NCBI RefSeq assembly: GCF_014898055.3
Contig: NW_023601212.1
Location: 39,234,329-39,298,328 of the forward strand
Origin: Talpa occidentalis
Taxonomy: Eukaryota > Chordata > Mammalia > Eulipotyphla > Talpidae
Reading direction: 5' to 3'
Length of the DNA: 64,000 bases
The position numbers and the translations under genes are program-made. This document shows positions 42,550 through 53,682 of the stretch, piece after piece (the first letter of the stretch is position 1; every line of letters starts with the position of its first letter). The notes under the pieces were generated by a model, which searched no databases, was not told where the DNA came from, and saw only the letters and a list, made by a program, of their open reading frames with translations.

Positions 42550-42889
42550 CTCCCTTATTCCTTTTAAAGGGACATGACATCAGCTCATTTTGGTGAACCC
42601 AGAGCGAGCTAGACAAGATAAATTGAGCCAAAAGAGGGCTTCAAAAGATCTAGCTCCTGTCCACACTGTGGTTCTTCAGATTCCCTTGCTGAGATGGCCG
42701 CCTGCCTCCAGAAGCTGAGGGACCACTGAGCCCGAAGGGGGAGAGTGGTGGAAAGCGCAGTCCTGGGATGAAGGGCAGCCCAGGCAAGGGAAGGGGAGCA
42801 TTAAGGCCGCCAGGTCATGTGACTGTGGGACCCGGTACAGAGGCAGACTTTGCTCTGGGGTGGGACATGCATTTGAAAATTTAACAGTC
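42550..42889 (+). other. Intergenic, nothing recognised
   Basis: Unique-looking, moderately GC-rich sequence without an ORF of note. Confidence 0.4.
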
Positions 42890-44790
42890 TTCATTTTTCA
42901 GAGTAGTGTTAGGTTTACAGAATTATTGAGTGATAAGTGCAGAGTTTCCACAGAGCCCCAATTCCTTCCTACCCCCAAATTTTCCCCAATTGTTACCATC
43001 TTGAATTAGTGCAGTGCATTTGTGATAAAGAATGAAGCAATATTGATATATCATTATTAACTAAAGTTCATAATTTACATGAGGGTCACTCTTGGTTTTG
43101 TATATTCTACGAGTTTTGACAAATACATAACGTCACATATCTCCCACTATAATATCATAGCATAGGGGCCTCCCTGGTGGCACAAGGGGTTAAGTGTCAG
43201 CACTATGAAGCTATCCACAGCTACTGCAGCATGAGTTCAATCCCTGGCCAGGGAGCAACCCACATGGTGCAGCAGACCTCTCCTGACTCGCCCGCTGCTC
43301 CCCTCAGCAGTGTATTTCAGTGAATCTGCCTGTTCTGTTCCCCACTGTCTCTGGTGAATCCTCTCACCCCCCCCCCACACCTCTGGGCCTGTACCCCAGT
43401 TCTTGTATGCATAAATAAATAAATCTTTAAAAAAAAATCACAGCATAGGTTCACTATCCTGAAAATACCCCACAATCTGCCTATTCCTCCTCCTCCAACT
43501 CTTGGCAACTGCTGATATTTTACTGGGGAAAGTTTTGCATTTTCCCAGGATGTCTTATGGTTAAAATTCCAAAGTAGTTGGTGTTTTCGACTGGCTTCTT
43601 TGACTAAGCAAAGTGAATTTAAGTTACCACCATGTCTTTTCATGATTCAAGGACTTTTTTTCTTTCTCACATGCTTTCTTTGTTAATCATGGTGAAATAC
43701 AAATAACATAAGCTAACTTTATAATCATTTGTAAGTGTCAAATCCCCTTGGCATTAAGCTTCTTCACACCATGTGCAAACATCCCCACTGTGCATCTCCA
43801 GAGCATTTGTCACCTCACAAAACAAAACCTCTGTCTCCCGGTTCCTGGCACCCACAATTCTACTTCCTGTCTCTATGAATCTGACAAGTCTTGGGACCTC
43901 AGATAATTGGAATCATATAGTCTTTGTCTCTTTGGCTTCTTTCACAGCATGATGTCCTCACAGCGTGTGTCAGCACTTCCTTCCTTTTGAAGACTGCGTG
44001 ATGTGAAGGGACTTACTCTGTCACATTGCTACTTGTTTTCTATATAACTTATAGCTTCCTCTGTCCCTCATTTCCTGTAATACAGTCTTCGTTTGTGCTT
44101 AGTTAACTTTTGTAGTGAAATGTCTAAATTCCTTTTTCATTTCCTTTTGGGTTTGTTCTATAGCTATTTTCTTCATGGTTGCCATGGGGATTACACTTAA
44201 TATCTTAAAGTTATGACACTCTTATTTGCTTTATATCAGATTAACTTCAACAACATAGAGAAATTCTGCTTCTTTATTGCTCTAACCACTTTTTTCAGTT
44301 GTTGATGTTACAAAATCACATCTTTATATATTATGTGTCTCAAGACATACACAAAAAAAGTTTTTAATGCATTGTTGGAAAAAATATGGAGTTATAAATT
44401 AACAAAAGAGCAATAGGAACTTTAAGATCAATGGTTGATTTTTTAAAAACGTATCAATCTCTTAAATTATGTAGAAACCAAAAAGTGAAGACAAACTTGT
44501 TATAATACTAGTTTTTATAATGCCAAGACATTTACCTCTACTGAGACCTTTATTTCCCCACAGGACACTGTCTAGTGTCCTTTTGTGTGCCACTTTCATG
44601 TTCCTTGAGCATTTCTTACAGGGCAGATCTAGTGGCAACAAATTGCGTCGGTTTTGGTTTACCTAGGACTATGTTGATTTTGCTCTCACTTTTGAAGGAT
44701 AGTTTTACCAAGTATAGGATTCCTTACTGATGGTTTGTTCTTTTAGCATTTTTTTCACAATTAAATAACACACATAAACTTTATTTATCA
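42890..44790 (-). repeat. L1 fragments, antisense
   Basis: GTGTTAGGTTTACAGAATTATTGAG, CTCTTGGCAACTGCTGATATTTTACTG and CCTGGCACCCACAATTCTACTTCCTGTC are reversed L1 3' text from at least two L1 copies. Confidence 0.7.
43167..43436 (+). repeat. T+ SINE, type A
   Basis: Duplication ATCA(T/C)AGCATAGG at 43154-43166 and 43437-43449, one mismatch. Confidence 0.92.
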
Positions 44791-44804
44791 ATGCCTCTAT
44801 TTTA

Positions 44805-45057
44805 TTTATTTTTTATTTTTATTTTTTGTGTAGAAGAACTGGGGAGTAGACCAGAGGTGAAGGGGTGAGAGGATTCACCAGAGACAGAGTGGGGAGCAGA
44901 ACAGGTGGATCTGCTGAAATACACTGCTGAGGGGGCAGCAAGTGAGACAGGTGAGGTCTGCTGCACCACATGTGCGTCAGCTCCCTGACTGGGGATCCAA
45001 CTCAGCTGCAGCAGTGATAGCACTGAGACTTAACCCCTAGTACACCAGGAAGATCCC
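44805..45057 (-). repeat. T+ SINE, type A
   Basis: Flanked by TATCAATGCCTCTATTTT at 44786 and again at 45058. The same motif also recurs in part near 46494. Confidence 0.88.
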
Positions 45058-45115
45058 TATCAATGCCTCTATTTTTTAAAATAAAAATATTTTTAATAAA
45101 AATATTTATTTATAT

Positions 45116-45379
45116 TGGGCCTCCCTGGTGGAACAAGGGGTTAAGACAAAGCTTATGAAGCTATCCGCAGCCTCTGCAACACAAGTTTGAACCCCGGCCA
45201 GGGAGATACCCACATGGTGCAGCAGACCTCTCCTGACTCGACCACTGCTCCCCTCGGCAGTGTAGTTCAGTTGATCTGCCTGTTCTGTTCCCCACTCTGG
45301 TTCTGGTGAATCCTCTCACCCCCGATACCCCTGGCCTGTACCCCAGTTCTTGTAGAATAAATAAATCTTTAAAAAAAAA
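45116..45379 (+). repeat. T+ SINE, type A
   Basis: A sense copy ending AGAATAAATAAATCTTT and an A-run. It is followed directly by a 60-base fragment of the same SINE. Confidence 0.9.
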
Positions 45380-45380
45380 G

Positions 45381-45442
45381 ACTCCTCTGCTGCTCCCCTC
45401 AGCTGTGTATTTCAGTAGATCTGCCTGTTCTGTTCCCCACTT
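45381..45442 (+). repeat. SINE body fragment
   Basis: Only CTGCTGCTCCCCTCAGC to CTGTTCCCCACTT survives, fused to a reversed SINE tail. It is an orphan junction with no head and no tail. Confidence 0.8.
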
Positions 45443-46478
45443 AAAAAAAGACTTATTTATTTATGCATACAAGAGTTGGGGTACAGGCCAGAGATGTGTG
45501 TGTGGGAGGGGTGCCGCGGACCAGCACAGCAGTAGACGATGAGGCCGTTTCAGGGTTGAGAGAAGCGCGCAGGGTGGTCAGAGAGTCGGTGAAAGAAATG
45601 ACAAACAGACACACTTCAAGAGAGTGAAAATCTGAGTGCAATTTTTTTTTGAGTTGGTGATCAGTATGTATATGTTTTTTAAGAGCATAGGAATGGCGAA
45701 CATCAGTGAACGAAATCAGTTTGTTTATAGGTTTAGCTTATCATTGACAGGGCAGTGATTTACATCTGGACCCAGGCGCATTTCTAAGTAGTTAGGCTAT
45801 TAATTTTTTTTTTGTTTTATGTGATTACTTTTTTGTTTTAACTACTCACTACCACTAAATTACTATTAATTAGCACAGGTGAGTTTTACTTTTCACAATG
45901 TAATATTTTTATCATTAAGATTAATGCTAACAAGGCTAAGTATACAACAGAGAAATTATTAATCTAACAGTTCTATTAATACACAGAGTTTAGTAACGTT
46001 TCATTTGAATTAGCCTAGTTATTAGATTTCGTATGTTCTTTTTTAATCAGCAACCAATGAACTTTTTAGACAGAGAAAGAGAAAAGATTTTAGAAAGAGA
46101 AAAGATTTTAGAGAGACAGTTGTATTAGAATAAAGTTTGTGGGCCTTGAGGAGGCGAGATAAGGTTTCCTGCAGTCAGTATTTCTGTGGTGGCTCCTGGT
46201 GGTCGTTATCTTTCAACAGGCTTTTGTCTTATCTATGTCTTCAGGGAGTTTTGCTGTTCTCCCCCTGCTTCAGGTAGTTTTGCTGTTTTCCCCCTGCATG
46301 CTGGTTCCTTGCCCAGCCGGACCTAGGGACCATGGAGAAAGCCATTAGCCCTAAAGGTCACTGCAGGGGGAGGTGCAGCAGAGGGATGAGAGGATTCACC
46401 AGAGACAGAGTGGGGAACAGAACAGGCAGATCAACTGAAGTACACTGCTGAGAGGAGCAGTGGGCACTCTATTGAGCA
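45443..46478 (-). repeat. T+ SINE, type A, split by an LTR, head lost
   Basis: The tail and body run 45443-45511. The body resumes at 46387 with ATGAGAGGATTCACCAGAGACAG and stops at GAGCAGTGGGC, so the tRNA-like head is missing. Confidence 0.85.
45512..46380 (-). mobile_element. Solo LTR of an endogenous retrovirus (6-bp duplication)
   Basis: 869 bases, TG...CA on either reading, sit inside a SINE between GAGGGG (45506-45511) and GAGGGA (46381-46386). A 6-bp duplication points to class II (betaretrovirus-like) elements. The termini TGCCGCGG...GTGCAGCA are read on the plus strand; the strand of transcription is inferred to be minus and is uncertain. No retroviral coding sequence adjoins. Confidence 0.7.
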
Positions 46479-46675
46479 GTGTCAATAGAGGCCCAATGCC
46501 TCTATTTTATAGGTAGGGAAATGATGACATTTCATAAAGAATGAAACACATTCAACATATAGCCAATACACATAAAGTTGTAAAATATAATTGGTGTCTT
46601 AATGAGCTCCATCTTTAATCAATAAACATTGTTCCTTTTATGAAGTAAAAAAATTTCATATTAAAAGTACTGAGA

Positions 46676-46943
46676 GGGCATCCCTGGTGGAGTAAGGGGT
46701 TAAGAGGGAGCACTATGAAGCTGTACGCAGCTACTGCAGCACGAGTTTGATCTCTGGCCGGGGAGGTGACCCACATGGTGCAGCAGACCTCTCCTGACCC
46801 GCCTGCTGCTCCCTTCAGCAGTGTATTTCAGTAGATCTGCCTGTTCTGCTCCCCACTCTGTCTCTGGTGAATCCTCTCACCCACCACACCTCTGGCTGTA
46901 CCCCAGCTCTTGTAGGCATAAATGAATAAATCTTTAAAAAAAA
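46676..46943 (+). repeat. T+ SINE, type A
   Basis: A sense copy directly before the sense L1 block; its flanking duplication is not clear. Confidence 0.88.
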
Positions 46944-47610
46944 GCTTTACTATTGAAAAAAAGATGAAGATTGAATTTAAAAAAGAGAGATAACAAAGAC
47001 AGATATAATGGCGACTATTATGGAAAACAGTACAATGGTTCCTAAAAAAATTAGAGAGAATAGTTACATGATCCAACAATCCCACTTCTGGATATGTGCC
47101 CCTCACCTCCAACATGAAAACAGTTTTAAAGAGGTACTTGTAACCCATGTTCAGCATTGTTCACAGTAGCAAAAAAATGGCAAATTGGTGGAGACAACCC
47201 AAGCATCCTTCAACAGATGCATGAATAAACAAAACATTGCATATCTAGGGCCTTCCTGGTGGCACAAGGGGTTAAGTCTCAGCATTAGGAAGCTATCAAC
47301 AGCCTCTGCAGCAGGAGTTCAATCCTGGCTACCCACAAGGCACAGCAGACCTCTCCTGACTTGCCTGCTGCTCCCCTCAGCAGTTTATTTCAGTCAGTCT
47401 ACCTGTTCTACTCCCCACTCTGTGTCAGGTGAATCCTCATACCCTCCCAGCTCATGGCACCTCTGGACTACACCCCAATTCTTGCATACATTAAAAAAAA
47501 AAAAAACATTGTATATCCAAACAATGGATTATTAATCAGTCTTAAAAGAGAAGAAATTCTGATACCTTCCACAACATTGGTGAACCTTGAGGTCATTATG
47601 TTAAGAGCAA
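46944..47610 (+). repeat. Old L1M 3' part, sense
   Basis: TGGAAAACAGTACAATGGTTCCT, CCAACAATCCCACTTCTGG and AACCCAAGCATCCTTCAACAGATG are decayed ORF2-end text, split by the SINE at 47248. Confidence 0.8.
47248..47507 (+). repeat. T+ SINE, type A, in L1
   Basis: Duplication AACATTG(C/T)ATATC(T/C) is read on both sides (about 47234 and 47507). Confidence 0.88.
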
Positions 47611-47777
47611 GAAGCTGGACGCAAGACTACAAATATCATAGGCTTCTGCACAAAAACCAACTCAAAATGGATTAAAGAACTAGACATAAGACCTGAAACC
47701 ATAAAATATATAGAAGAAAATATAGATGAAACACTGCACAACATACACTTCAGTAACATCTTTAAAGACACATCACC

Positions 47778-48041
47778 CAGGGCCACCCTGGTGGCACAAA
47801 GGGTTAAGCACCTCACTATGAAGCAATCTGCAGCCTCTGAAGCACGAGTTCGATCCTGGCCGGCCAGAGAGAAACCCCCATAGCAAAGCAGACCTCTCCT
47901 GTCTCAACCGCTGCTCCCTCAGCAGTGTATTTCAGTCAGTCTGCCTGTTCTGTTCCCCACTCTGTCTCTGGTGAATCCTCTCACCCCCTGCATCTCTTGC
48001 CTGTACCCCAGCTCTGGTATGCATAAATAAATAATTTTTTT
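47778..48041 (+). repeat. T+ SINE, type A, in L1
   Basis: Exact 17-bp duplication TTTAAAGACACATCACC at 47761-47777 and 48042-48058. Confidence 0.93.
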
Positions 48042-48287
48042 TTTAAAGACACATCACCAAAGCAAAGATAGTGAAGGAAAGGATAAATAGCTGGGACTAC
48101 AACAAATTAAAGAGTTTCTGTACAGCAAAAGAGACATTAACCAAAACAAAGAGGCACCCCACTAATTAGGAGAAAATTTTTGCACACAATACTAATGATG
48201 AGGGACTGGTCACAAATATGAACAAAGAGCTGACAAGACTCAACAAAAACAAAGCAAACAATCCAGTCAAAAAATGGGCAGAAGAGG

Positions 48288-48550
48288 GCCTCCCTCGTGA
48301 CGCAAGGGGTTAAGCACCGCACTATGAAGCAGTCCGCAGCCTCTGCAGCACGAGTTCGATCCCCAGCCAGCCAGGGAGCAACCCACATGGCACAGCAGAC
48401 CTCTCCTGTCTCACCCACTGCTCCCCTCAGCAGTGTATTTCACTCAATCTGCCTGTTCTGCTCCCGACTCTGTCTCTGGTAAATCCTCTCACCCCCCCGC
48501 ATCTCTGTCCTGTACCCCAGCTCTTGTATGCATAAATAAATAAATCTTTA
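48288..48550 (+). repeat. T+ SINE, type A, in L1 (shared target)
   Basis: Flanked by AAAAAATGGGCAGAAGAGG at 48269-48287 and 48551-48569, an exact 19-bp match. Confidence 0.93.
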
Positions 48551-48569
48551 AAAAAAATGGGCAGAAGAG

Positions 48570-48696
48570 GGCCTCCCCTGGTGGCGCAGCGGTTGAGCGC
48601 TGGACTGCGAGGCTGCCCGCCAGCCTCCGCAGCGCTGGTTGGTTCCCCGGCCGCCGGCGAGGGTCCCACAAAAAAAACACAAAAAACAAAAAACAA
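48570..48696 (+). repeat. Head-only SINE (type B tRNA-like part plus A-tail)
   Basis: Only about 95 bases of the tRNA-like head are present, from GCCTCCCCTGGTGGCGCAGCGG to GAGGGTCCCAC. An A-rich tail with C interruptions follows directly. The third copy of AATGGGCAGAAGAG at 48701-48714 closes it. It has no body and no AATAAATC tail. Confidence 0.9.
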
Positions 48697-49158
48697 AAAA
48701 AATGGGCAGAAGAGCTAAAAAGAAACTTCTCCAAAGAGGAAAAGCAAATGGCCAACAGGCATGTGAAAAAAATGTTCAACATCTCTTATAATCAGGGAAA
48801 TGCAAATCAAAACCACACTGAGATACCACCTTACACCAGTAAGATTGGCACATATCAAAAAAACTAGCAACAACATATGTTGGCGAGCATGTGGTGAAAA
48901 AGGAACTCTCCTATGCTGCTAGTGGGAGTGCAAACTGGTCCAAACACTATGGAAAGCTGTGTGGCGGTTCATCAATCTGCTAAAAATGGAGCTTTCATGT
49001 GATCCAGCAATTCCTCTCCTAGGGATCTATCCAAAGGACACAAAAACATTAATCCAAACACCTGCACCCCTATGTTTATTGTAGCACTATTTACAATAGG
49101 TAAGATATGAAAACAACCCAAATGCCCCAAAATAGATGACTGGATCAAGATGTGGTAC

Positions 49159-49424
49159 TGGGCCTCCCTGATGGTGCAAGGGGTTGAGCGCAGTGCTATG
49201 AAGCTGTCCTAGCTTCTGCAGTGCAAGTTGATCCCTGGCCAGGGAGCTAACCACATAGCGCAGCAGACCTCTCCTGACTCGCCCGCTGCTCCCCTCAGCA
49301 GTGTATTTGAGTAGATCTGCCTATTCTGTTCCACGCTCTGTCTCTGGTGAATCCTCTCACCTCTTACACCTCTGGCCTGTACCCCAGTTCTTGTATGCAT
49401 AAATAAATAAATATTAAAAAAAAA
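49159..49424 (+). repeat. T+ SINE, type A (first of a dimer), in L1
   Basis: The left flank AAGATGTGGTAC (49147-49158) returns only after the second SINE, at 49702-49713. Confidence 0.9.
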
Positions 49425-49433
49425 AGAAGAGGG

Positions 49434-49700
49434 CCTCCCGAGTGGCTCAGGGGGCTGAGCGCCGCGCCGTGAAGCTGTCTGCAACCTCGGCAGTGCCAGT
49501 TCAATCCCGGCCAGCTGGCGAGAATCCCACATGGTGCAGCAGACCTTCCCTGTCGCTCCCGCTGCTCCCCTCAGCAGTGTATTTCTGTCAATCTGCCTGT
49601 TCTGCTTGCTGGTCTGTCTCTGGTGAATCTTCTCACCCTCCCGCGCCTCTGGCCTGTACCCCAGCTCTTGTATAAAAATAAATAAATCTTTAAAAAAAAA
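49434..49700 (+). repeat. T+ SINE, intermediate type (second of a dimer)
   Basis: The head GGCTCAGGGGGCTGAGCGCCG differs from its neighbour. It is joined through the neighbour's A-tail by AGAAGA. Confidence 0.9.
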
Positions 49701-50164
49701 CAGGATGTGGTACATATACACAATGGAATATCACTCAGCAATCAAAAAAAAAAAAAACAAAAAACAAAAAACAAACTCATGCCGTTTGCAGCAACATGGA
49801 TGGAGCTGAAAGGAATTGTGCTCAGTGAAATAAGCCAGAAAGAAAAAGAAAAACATTGGATGTTTTCACTTATAGAAGGAATGCAGAGGATCCAAATAAG
49901 GGATCAGGAGGGGAAAAAAGTAATTATAATGAAGTGAAAATCAAAATCAACAGGCAATTGTAAACCAGAGACATTCTGCAGGGGGGAGGAGCATCTTGGA
50001 TCAAAACAGGGGTGGGAAGAGCACAAAGGACCATGGTGATGGTTCACTGGTGAATGGGTGGTGGGAATTGTATGGGGACTATAACCAAGATAAAAATGCA
50101 TACATTGTGCAAAAATGAAAAATGATGTAAAAATATATTTTAAAAATCAGTTATCTAAGAAAAA

Positions 50165-50470
50165 AAACAAACCCCAAATATCAAAGGCTTCTGCTTCTGC
50201 GAGGTCCCTTGAAGAGTCAAATTCACAGAGACAGAAAGGAGATGTTGGGGGTCTGGGGCTGGGGGCTGGTGAATAGGGAGCTAGTGTTTAATGGGTATAG
50301 AGTTCAGTTTGGGAAGATGAAAAGATTTATCCGTTATGGGATGGATGTTGGGGATGGATGTACAACAGTGTGACTGTGTTTAATGCCATGGAGTTGTATA
50401 TTTTAAAATAGTCAAAATGGTAACATTTTATTGTTACATATACTTCACAACAGTTAAAGAGAACAATTTT
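50165..50470 (+). repeat. L1M 3' UTR remnant, sense
   Basis: TTAATGCCATGGAGTTGTATATTTTAAAATAGTC is typical of L1 3' ends. It is similar to 54540-54620. Confidence 0.65.
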
Positions 50471-50487
50471 TAAAAGTCAGTGATGCA

Positions 50488-50760
50488 AGGGCCTCCCTGG
50501 TGACGCAAAGAGTTAAGTCTCAGCACGATGAAGACATCAGCAGCCACTAAAGCACAAATTCGATCCCCGGCCAGGGAGCTACCCACATGGGGCAGCAGAT
50601 CTCTCCTGTCTCACCTGCTGCTCCCCTCAGCAGTGCATTTCAGTCAATCTGCCTGTTCTGTTCCCCACTCTGTCTCTGGTGAATCCTCTCACCCCCCGCA
50701 TCTCTGGCCTGTACCCCAGCTCTTGTATGCATAAAAAAATAAAATAAATCTTAAAAAAAA
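50488..50760 (+). repeat. T+ SINE, type A
   Basis: Exact 17-bp duplication TAAAAGTCAGTGATGCA at 50471-50487 and 50761-50777. Confidence 0.93.
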
Positions 50761-50777
50761 TAAAAGTCAGTGATGCA

Positions 50778-51179
50778 ATGCATCTTAGCGAGACACTTGA
50801 AGCAGTTGAGCCCAAGCCCTGCCTTGGCCTCTTCACAAGGGACATCAGAAGGGGGCAGGTGAACAAGCTGTGAGGGACACAGACTCCTAACCATGCCAAA
50901 ACCTTTGAAGTGTTCCCATGCCATCAGTGACATGTTGGGGAAAGGTGACTGTAGTCCAACCTCTGCCACTGAGGCTCAAGGAGTTGAGATTGGGTCAAAA
51001 TCACTCAGCTAGGGGAGATGACCCTGTGAGGGACACTGTCTCTGTCCCTGGGGACCCTTTCTGCCATGAGGAAGTCCAAGTATTGCTTTTGGGAGCTCTG
51101 TTGTGGGGCTATAGTTGGAAAGAGAACACAAGAGCTCAGGAGAGGTGTGGCATGGTGGATAGATCCAAGAGCACTCTCG
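50778..51179 (+). other. Intergenic, nothing recognised
   Basis: Unique-looking sequence; open frames lack motifs. Confidence 0.4.
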
Positions 51180-51510
51180 TATTCCTTTCAGGATGCTAAA
51201 GCAAAATGCCACAGACTGGGTAGCTTATAAACAACAGTTCTGAAGCTTGGGAAGTCCAAGATAAAATTTCCAGCAAGGCTGGATACTGGTGAGGGTCTAC
51301 TCATTGGTTTGAAGTCAGCTCTGTGTCCTCACACAGTAGTTAAGAAGGTAAGAGAGCTCTCTGGGGTCCCTTTCCTAAGGGCACTAATCCCATTCATGAG
51401 AGTTACACCCTAATGACTTAATCTATCTCCCATAGGCCCCTCCTCATCACATGGGGGGTTAGGAGTTCAACATCTGAATTTGGGGGGATACATTCAACCC
51501 ATTTCATTGG
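51180..51510 (+). repeat. Old interspersed repeat, second copy
   Basis: Homologous to 38100-38420; it includes CTGGTGAGGGTCTACTCATTGG and GGGCACTAATCCCATTCATGAG. Confidence 0.6.
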
Positions 51511-53026
51511 CTGGCACCTTCAGAGGAAGAACACTCACAATGGCCATCAGTGAAAAGCGCGGTCCTGAAATGTGTATCCTGTAGTTCCATGCTGGGCACC
51601 CAGGTTACACCCTCTCCCTTGACACCCCTTCCTTGACAATGACCTGAATGCTTCACACTGGAAGAAGACATTAAAAAAAAATAGTCCCCACTCTTTCCAT
51701 ACAGCTGTCTTACTAGGAGACAACAAAGACGATTCCAGTCCTCATGGAATTTACTATTTCCTGAAGGAAACAAATTGAGAAACTGTACAGCAGAAGATTT
51801 AACTTTGCCCAAATAGAGCTCTGGACTTTGTCTCCAACTTCTGCCGGTCTGTAACACAGGAGTGTCTTTGTGGGCCTTGGGTCACACTGGATTTTCTAAT
51901 GATATGACTTAGAGTGGGCCTTTGGGATCATGTTGCAGCAGTTGACCTAGAGACTAAGACCACTGGCAGCAATCAACCAATCAATTGTGCCCACATAACA
52001 GTGTCCTAACCATTGTTGGAACCCTGTGCTTAGCTGAGTGTCTCTGTTTGACTGATGCTCTTTGTATATTGACACACATTGATGCCAGGAAAGAATAGCT
52101 GGGAATAGGACAATGGAAGCTGTGAGTTTGGTGTTTCTCCTGGATTCTGCGTCACATGTCTCTTCCTTTGGCTGATTTCAATCTGTATCTTTTCCCTGTA
52201 ATAAACAATAACCATGAGTATAATAGCTTCTGGTCAGTTCTGTGAGTCTTTGAAGTGAGTTATCAAACCAGAAGGTGGTCTTGAGGACACTGAGATTTGC
52301 AACTGATGTCAGAAATGAGGGAAGACTTGTGTGAACTGAGTCCCAAAGTTCAAGTTGGCTGTAACTCTTCATAGCAAATAATGACCTGGAAAAAAAGTCA
52401 TGTACCCTATAATGACATTTGGGCTAACAATGGACCACATATAGGGCTATACCATATAGCTTAGCTGTGTAGTAGGCTCTACCTTCTAGTTTGTGTAATT
52501 ATACTCTATAGGGTTTGAACAATGATGAAATCATCTAGTAAAACATTTCTCAGGACATATTTTCATTGTTAAGCAATGCACAAACTATAATTGAAATTCT
52601 CATAGTCTTTGGAATCAAAAGCATGAAGGTGTACCTTTGGAATTCAGCTTTTCTAGATGTTTCTCATGCTAGAACTTTTAGAATCTTCTACTGTTTGAGT
52701 CCCACTAAGCACTGACCAATTACAGGGTAGGGAGTGTGCTCTGTAGATTGGTTCAAGCTCTCTCTCAGGACAGCTGTCTTTGGGAAGTCCTCATCTCCTC
52801 CTGCAGGGAGGTCTGTTCAAGGTGCATATAATGACCAGCTCTGTTTTTTCCCAGTTGGGTTTCTGATCTGTGGCCTAACTGATATAGTGATACTCTCTTT
52901 TGAAAGGAAAAAAAAAAATAGCCATTTGGTTGAAGGTTTTTTGAAATAATTCCACAAATCTCTCTCTGTGTAGGGCTTTTTTGGTAAAACTTAAGACTTA
53001 AAATGCTTTCAAAATATCAGGATGAG
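51511..53026 (+). other. Intergenic, mostly unclassified old repeat
   Basis: GTAATAAACAATAACCATGAGTATAATAGCTTCTGG (52199-52234) followed by AGGTGGTCTTGAGGACAC resembles an LTR/ERVL-type tail. The rest shows nothing that I recognise. Confidence 0.4.
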
Positions 53027-53297
53027 GGCCTCCCTGGTGGCGCAGGGGTTAAAACACAGTGCTATCGAGCTATCTATTGCCAGCTACTGCAGCATGAGTT
53101 TGATCCCCCACCAGGAAGCTACCCACATGGCAAAGCAGACTTCTCCTATCTTGCCTGCTGCTTCCCTCAGCAGTGTATTTCAGTAGATCACCTTTTCTGC
53201 TCCCCACTCTGTCTCTGGTGAATCCTCTCAAACCCCCCCCCCACACCTCTGGCCTACACCCCAGTTCTTGTATGCATAAATAAATATTAAAAAAAAA
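53027..53297 (+). repeat. T+ SINE, type A
   Basis: The flanks AAAATATCAGGATGA and AAATTACCAGGATGA are an imperfect duplication. Confidence 0.88.
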
Positions 53298-53663
53298 CAA
53301 ATTACCAGGATGACCACAAGAGATTCCACCTCATAGCCCTCAGGACAGAAAGTATATATATATATCTATAATTAGTATAGAGCAGGACGTGGGGAAACGG
53401 GAAACTATACTGTTGGTGGGGATGGAAAATGATGCAGCTATTGTGGAAAACAGAATGGTGGTTCCTGAAAAATTACTCGATGCTCCAGCAATTGTTTTTC
53501 TGGGTATACACCCAAAATAATTGAAAGCAGAGATTAAAACAGACATTTGAATACCCACATTGACAGCAACATTATTCACAAAAACCAAAAAGGGATGCAA
53601 TCCAGGTATCCATCAAGAGATGACAGACAAGTAAAATCTGTGTTTTGTCCATGCAAGAGACTT
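53298..53663 (+). repeat. L1M fragment, sense (part 1)
   Basis: ATTGTGGAAAACAGAATGGTGGTTCC and TTGACAGCAACATTATTCACAAAA are L1 ORF2-end text. Part 2 follows the SINE pair. Confidence 0.75.
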
Positions 53664-53682
53664 AAAAAGGAAGGACATCCTG

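Larger units (their letters stand above)
47611..50140 (+). mobile_element. Younger L1, 5'-truncated, ORF2 3' end and 3' UTR, sense
   Basis: Stop-ridden ORF2 text reads TSNIF-type blocks such as [37 protein letters not shown] and FAATWMELKGIVLSEISQK. It is followed by a 3' UTR ending near 50140 with an A-rich tail. It is the C-terminal part of the reverse-transcriptase protein only. Five SINEs interrupt it. It is inactive. Confidence 0.88.

Noticed and set aside
48570..48660. A functional tRNA gene
   Set aside because: The stretch has A- and B-box-like blocks but is a SINE head with an A-tail and a target duplication, not a cloverleaf with intact acceptor stem.
49209..49721. A 170-codon minus-strand open frame
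   Set aside because: It reads through two tandem SINEs in reverse.
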